64,000 nucleotides of DNA from Paracentrotus lividus. Its lineage: Eukaryota; Echinodermata; Echinoidea; Camarodonta; Echinidae. Under the pieces are notes generated by a model. The model was not told the origin of the DNA, did no database searches, and was given only the letters and a program-made list of their open reading frames with translations. Below, one piece after another: positions 59,837-64,000 of the stretch. Position numbers and translations under genes: made by a program. Position 1 is the stretch's first letter, and each line of letters starts with the position of its first letter. Where the stretch lies: positions 16,408,808 through 16,472,807 of the forward strand of contig CALNVZ010003426.1 of the NCBI GenBank assembly GCA_940671915.1. The letters are read 5' to 3'.

Positions 59837-60089
59837 CATGTTGTCGTATACGGTATAAGTATGTTTATGTGTACATTTATCACGCCACCTTGATACAAAG
59901 TTTGTGATATATCGTTTTGAAAACAAAAATATTCATTTCTTGCACTAAAAAAAAAAATCAATAAAAAAGTATGCGTAATTTGTAAGGGTCTGTGCGACGT
60001 CTGAAAAATTCGAACCAAGGTCAGACAAAGTAAAATTAAGGGGCATGAAGGCAATTGCTCATAGCTGTGCTATACCAACTGTGATACCT

Positions 60090-61118
60090 AAGGGGGCCGT
60101 CACACTGAGGTCGTTCTATAACGTTCTTGCCCGTTTTTGCCCGTTTTAAAAAAAAATGCTGAACGGGCTTTGGTCGGGTTGGAACTTATAATTTTGAGAA
60201 ATAATTTCTTGAATACGATGCTAGGCAGTTCATAAATAGTTCTCGTTACGTCAATTCCGTCTTTATTGCGTCCGCAATACGTTGTTATCCAGGTTCAGAA
60301 CGAGTTAACTGCTCGTTCACTCTATACCGTTTCGTAGCAACGTCCAAACGGTCAATAAAAGTGCTATGCCAGCCATGATAAGTTAGGTACCACGTTCGCA
60401 GTACGTTCCTTCTCGTTCAGAGTAGTCTACCCGTTTAAGGAAACGTTTGTCACTACGTTAATTTAGAACTGAAGCCAGTACGAATTTTTTGAACTGTTAT
60501 AACAAAATCGGAATGCTTTCCGTTCCTCTCCGTTCGGGCCCGTTTCTGCCAGCATTCGTAACAGATTTGTAAACGTCTGTACTAGATTCTAAAAGGTCTG
60601 TACTACGTTCAGTCCGTGTGTAACAGAATTGAGCCGTTTCACAAGAACTACCTAGAAGCAGTGAGACTAGCTCAGTGTGACGGGAATTATGACATGCCGT
60701 TCTGTTTAAAAATTGAAACGTATGTTCGTAGTACGTCTTCTCGTTCAGAGTAAGTCCTAACCCGTTTAAGGAACGTTGTCATCGTTTAATTTAGAAACTT
60801 GAATAATTAATATACAATTGCCTCGTTGTATGACGTGCCTACGCCATCTTTAGAACGATTTAGTACGGCAATTTCGTTTGTAGTACGTCCATCTCGTTTC
60901 AGGTAACGTTGCACGCCCGTAAATTTTTAGGACGAGATGGGCGCCCGATTTTTTGAACACTTTTTTGAACATCTGACCGAGCTAGTCCATGAGTTCGTAA
61001 AACAGATCGTAAGAAGTATTTACTACGTCCAACTGCAAGTTTACAACACAGACTATGCCGCGTTCGAGCAAAATTTGCAAGGAACGGTAGTTGGACGAGC
61101 TTCAGTGTGACGGGGTAT
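60090..61118. mobile_element. TIR element, CCGTCACACTGA family, with internal duplication
   Basis: Left GGGGGCCGTCACACTGAGG and right CTTCAGTGTGACGGGGTATA are inverse. A second right-end-like sequence (CTCAGTGTGACGGGAATT) stands at 60669. After it the block CGTAGTACGT, CTCGTTCAGAGTA, CCCGTTTAAGGAACG repeats what is at 60390-60450. The interior is full of short ACGTTC/GAACGT words. No coding capacity. Confidence 0.8.
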
Positions 61119-63465
61119 AAGGGACAGTGTGACTTTCCAAAGTTCAAGTAAAAGTTTATTTCCTTTCCAAAATACACAATATCAAGTAATCTATAAATAA
61201 ATCATGTAAAATAAGGCGAGAAATCTGTTGAGTCGGGGTCGCCAATGAACAATTTTATATTAAGTTACAAGTATTATAAAGTTAAAGTCGTACTTACTGT
61301 ACTTTTAGAATGGTTTTGAGCAATTTTCCCAACCCGCCCCCCCTTTTAACATCTCCTCTTCCTAACCTATATATTTCTCATCTACAATTGTTATCCATTA
61401 CACGGATATTTTGTGTCCATGCATTCCACTGGAAGATAGAAAGGTGGTGCTGTTGGTGGAGAGGGGGAGGGAGGGGGGGGGGGGGGGCGCTGGTTCATTC
61501 GAAGCTTTGCCATCAAAGTGAGATACATCTCGTACTCATTTAAATTAATCGAACCTGATTCGTTATATTGCCTATCTTGGGGAACACGTAGAGGTTATTA
61601 ACAGCCAGGGCGGGCGATTTGATTACATTACAATCAAATTTCAAAGTGAACATGTCACTCAGAACCAACCACAATGAGATGATCTGAGCAGATGATCGTC
61701 TTTTATACATATAAGATCACCCCAAGGGAAAATATAATACACCAGAGACTTTTCATTTACTGCATTAAGAGTGTATATGAACTGGAATTTAATTAATTGG
61801 GAAAGCCTATTGACATGATGGCTGAAATATCCAAGAGGCGAGGAAATATCAGTAAAATATTTCGAGATTATATCGTAAAAAAAAAACCAAACCAAGCCAA
61901 AAAAAAAAATAAAAAAAATAAGTTAACGATGCAAGCACTATGTAGACCCTAATCTCACGGAATTAATATGTCAATATATATGTGTATGTTATACATTAAT
62001 CCCTAATCAATTTTGGGGTCATGCTGCATAATATAATTTTGAGAAATGATGAACTGAAGAACAGGTAAATAATCACTATATCTGTATACTCAAGGAAGGT
62101 CATGTATATAGAGAGTTAAAAACAGTGTATCTGAACACGTTATCCTGTACAAAGATGTTTCAATGAATATTCTAATAATTAAATACATAAATAAATACAC
62201 GTTTACATGAAAAGAATGTAATCATTTTCCACACCAGACTGTGACCCTTTTCAACAGAGACGATAAAAGGAATGGCAAATAGAAAAAGGATGACAGCGCA
62301 GCTAAATACGTCATTTATGAATTTTAAATGAAGTAAATGAAATACATTTAATTTGGTTCAACAATCACAAAAAAGTCAATTGTGAGAGAATGCAATTAAA
62401 TTGGTCAGTTGAGTTGTTTACAAATTTGCCGGCTAATCGAAGCACCGCGTAATCTACATAAGTATTTCATACGCGCCATGTCGGTAATCATCACAAAAAC
62501 GCGGTCTCTTTTGTAAAACAATCTTCAAGTCGAGCGCGGCATATTTTCCCACGTGTAAGCTTGAAACTTGCATCTGTGGAAGCTAGTAAATGAAATAAAA
62601 TCATTCTCATCGCGGACTCCGTTCGAGAAGCAATGTTTTCCCCTATTCACACCCCTCCATTCCTCGACGATTGTTGGGACTTTTTTTGGTGAAAGATTAG
62701 GTATTGGACTGGAGGGGAGGGCCGATTGTCAACAGTCCAATCATAGACGAGTTCAGAAATTGAACGGGATTGCTTTTTCCGATCGATCAGTTCGATTTAT
62801 GTTAGTTAATTTTATTGATATATATCGCTACCTTTTTTCAAGTAGCATGTCTTAGCCACCTTCCATAAAATTCTGATGAGTGCAACTGGAAACTCGATGC
62901 AGTTATTTATGTGGCTTTGTGTAGGGCATAGAAAGTGATTTGATTTTTCTTTAGAGTTCTGATTGAAGGCAAAGGTCATTTAATTGTGAGAGGAGTTGCA
63001 AGAGGGTCTTGGTTGGTTGAACTTAAAGGGACGTATAATTGATAAAACATGGGGAATTCACCTTATCTCGGGTGAAATGATAACATTCCAATCAGAGCCC
63101 GGCGTGTTGCGTAATCTCCAGGCGTCAGGGTGTCTGGAGTATAATCCTTCATGGCTAGACTAACGAACCAGAAGTCCGAAGTAAATCTAACCTATGTTTT
63201 GTTTTTGAAATGGAGCATTATACAAGTCCTCTCTTTGAATTAATACGAAGAGACCCGTTGAGAGTCTATAAACTAATCCGAAGCTACTGACCCTATTGAT
63301 CGACTGAATTCGGCCAACTTTGTCATGTTCGTGCTGTCCGAATGTTAATCCCCAGTAGGCCGACCCTTGCGTAAGCCTCACTGTAGATTGTGTATGGGTC
63401 AATGGAGCTCAAGAAAAACGCGCATTCCCCACGATCTCCGACTTGCGAGGGCCTTTAATATAGAT
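61119..63465. other. AT-rich spacer, no gene recognised
   Basis: Includes a G run at 61460-61486 and an A-rich patch at 61877-61919. Frames at 61310 (+), 61895 (-), 62568 (+) and 63402 (-) have no recognisable domain. No HNOB-domain exon could be identified. Confidence 0.35.
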
Positions 63466-63781
63466 GTGGATGGTTGTTTGGGCTTGATACTGAAATGGAT
63501 GGTTGGTTGGGCTTGTTATTGACATGAATGGATGGTTGGGCTTGATATTGACATGGTTGGTTGGTTGGGCTTGTTATTGACATAGAGAGTTGGTTGGGAT
63601 TGATATTGACATAGGTGATTGGATTGGGCTTGATATTGACATGGTTGGTTGGTTGGGCTTGATTATTTACATGGATAGTTGGTTTGGCTTGATATTGACA
63701 TGGATGGCTGTTTGGGCTTGACTTTTCATATGGATGGTTGGCTGGGATTGGTTATGCCTATGGACAAGATTAGTTGGGCTT
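63466..63781. repeat. Minisatellite, about 30-base units
   Basis: Roughly ten units built on GGTTGGTTGGGCTTGATATT, with GACAT between, each slightly different (TGGATGGTTG, TTATTGACAT, TTTCATATGG variants). Strongly G/T-biased on this strand. Confidence 0.9.
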
Positions 63782-64000
63782 GTCAAATTACATTTTATAA
63801 TGATTTAAGTTTGCTTTTTTTATTTACTATTTGGAGGTTGCAGGTGTTCTTCTTTTTCTTCTACTCAGGTATAATACTATTTTCCCAAAAGACTCCTGGG
63901 AAAATGGCCAAGAGCGCCCAGAAAGGACGGGACAGTTTGGGATTACCAATTCTTGTGTATGGAATCAATAGCCCAGGAAACTGGGCCCTCTTGCATTCCT
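63782..64000. other. Right edge, nothing recognised
   Basis: A less AT-rich stretch with CCCAAAAGACTCCTGGGAAA and CCCAGGAAACTGGGCCC, short inverted words. It may be the beginning of another repeat cut by the window edge. Confidence 0.3.

Noticed and set aside
63466-63781. CRISPR-like array
   Set aside because: Units are contiguous and variable without unique spacers, in a eukaryotic context: an ordinary minisatellite.

Overview
Eukaryotic genomic DNA, AT-rich and packed with mobile elements, most likely from a sea urchin or another echinoderm. The organism call is an inference. It rests on a tRNA-derived SINE whose body resembles the sea-urchin SURF-type repeats as I remember them, on an intronless rhodopsin-type receptor gene, and on an invertebrate-type atypical guanylate cyclase. 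There are no bacterial-style operons, ribosome binding sites or CRISPR arrays.

Genes. (1) Positions 2-835 (+): a class A G-protein-coupled receptor missing its N-terminus and TM1 because the window starts inside it. (2) On the minus strand, from about 56.2 kb down to 12.7 kb, I could assemble one gene for an atypical soluble guanylate cyclase of the Gyc88E / Manduca beta-3 type. Exons in transcription order are 56185-56114, 55998-55901, 34076-33852, 23645-23546, 23072-22943, 22206-22060, 21790-21644, 19810-19651, 19027-18826 and 18633-18494, with a possible short last exon near 12716. Phases agree at nearly every junction, and the product runs from the HNOBA domain through the coiled coil to a complete catalytic domain. 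The haem-binding HNOB domain and the start codon were not found.

Assembly. Two 25-N gaps (18370-18394 and 42782-42806) are each followed by a near-repeat of the sequence before them: 13.0-17.3 kb against 18.4-21.6 kb, and 33.0-41.6 kb against 42.8-50.9 kb. Copies differ mostly by scattered one-base indels plus whole mobile-element insertions. This looks like two haplotypes of a heterozygous animal placed in tandem, with uneven long-read polishing, rather than a biological duplication. Guanylate cyclase exons therefore appear twice, and one copy is usually frameshifted.

Repeats. The rest is mainly non-autonomous DNA elements recognised by terminal inverted repeats (TIRs), two long foldback palindromes (about 2 kb and 1.4 kb), fragments of three kinds of non-LTR retrotransposon, a SINE, tandem repeats and microsatellites. 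At 52.2-55.5 kb one TIR element encloses a foldback element and a third element side by side.

I found no convincing new biological system. The points most worth attention are the reconstructed guanylate cyclase, the false duplications, the nested palindromes, and several TIR families that carry repeated internal motifs.
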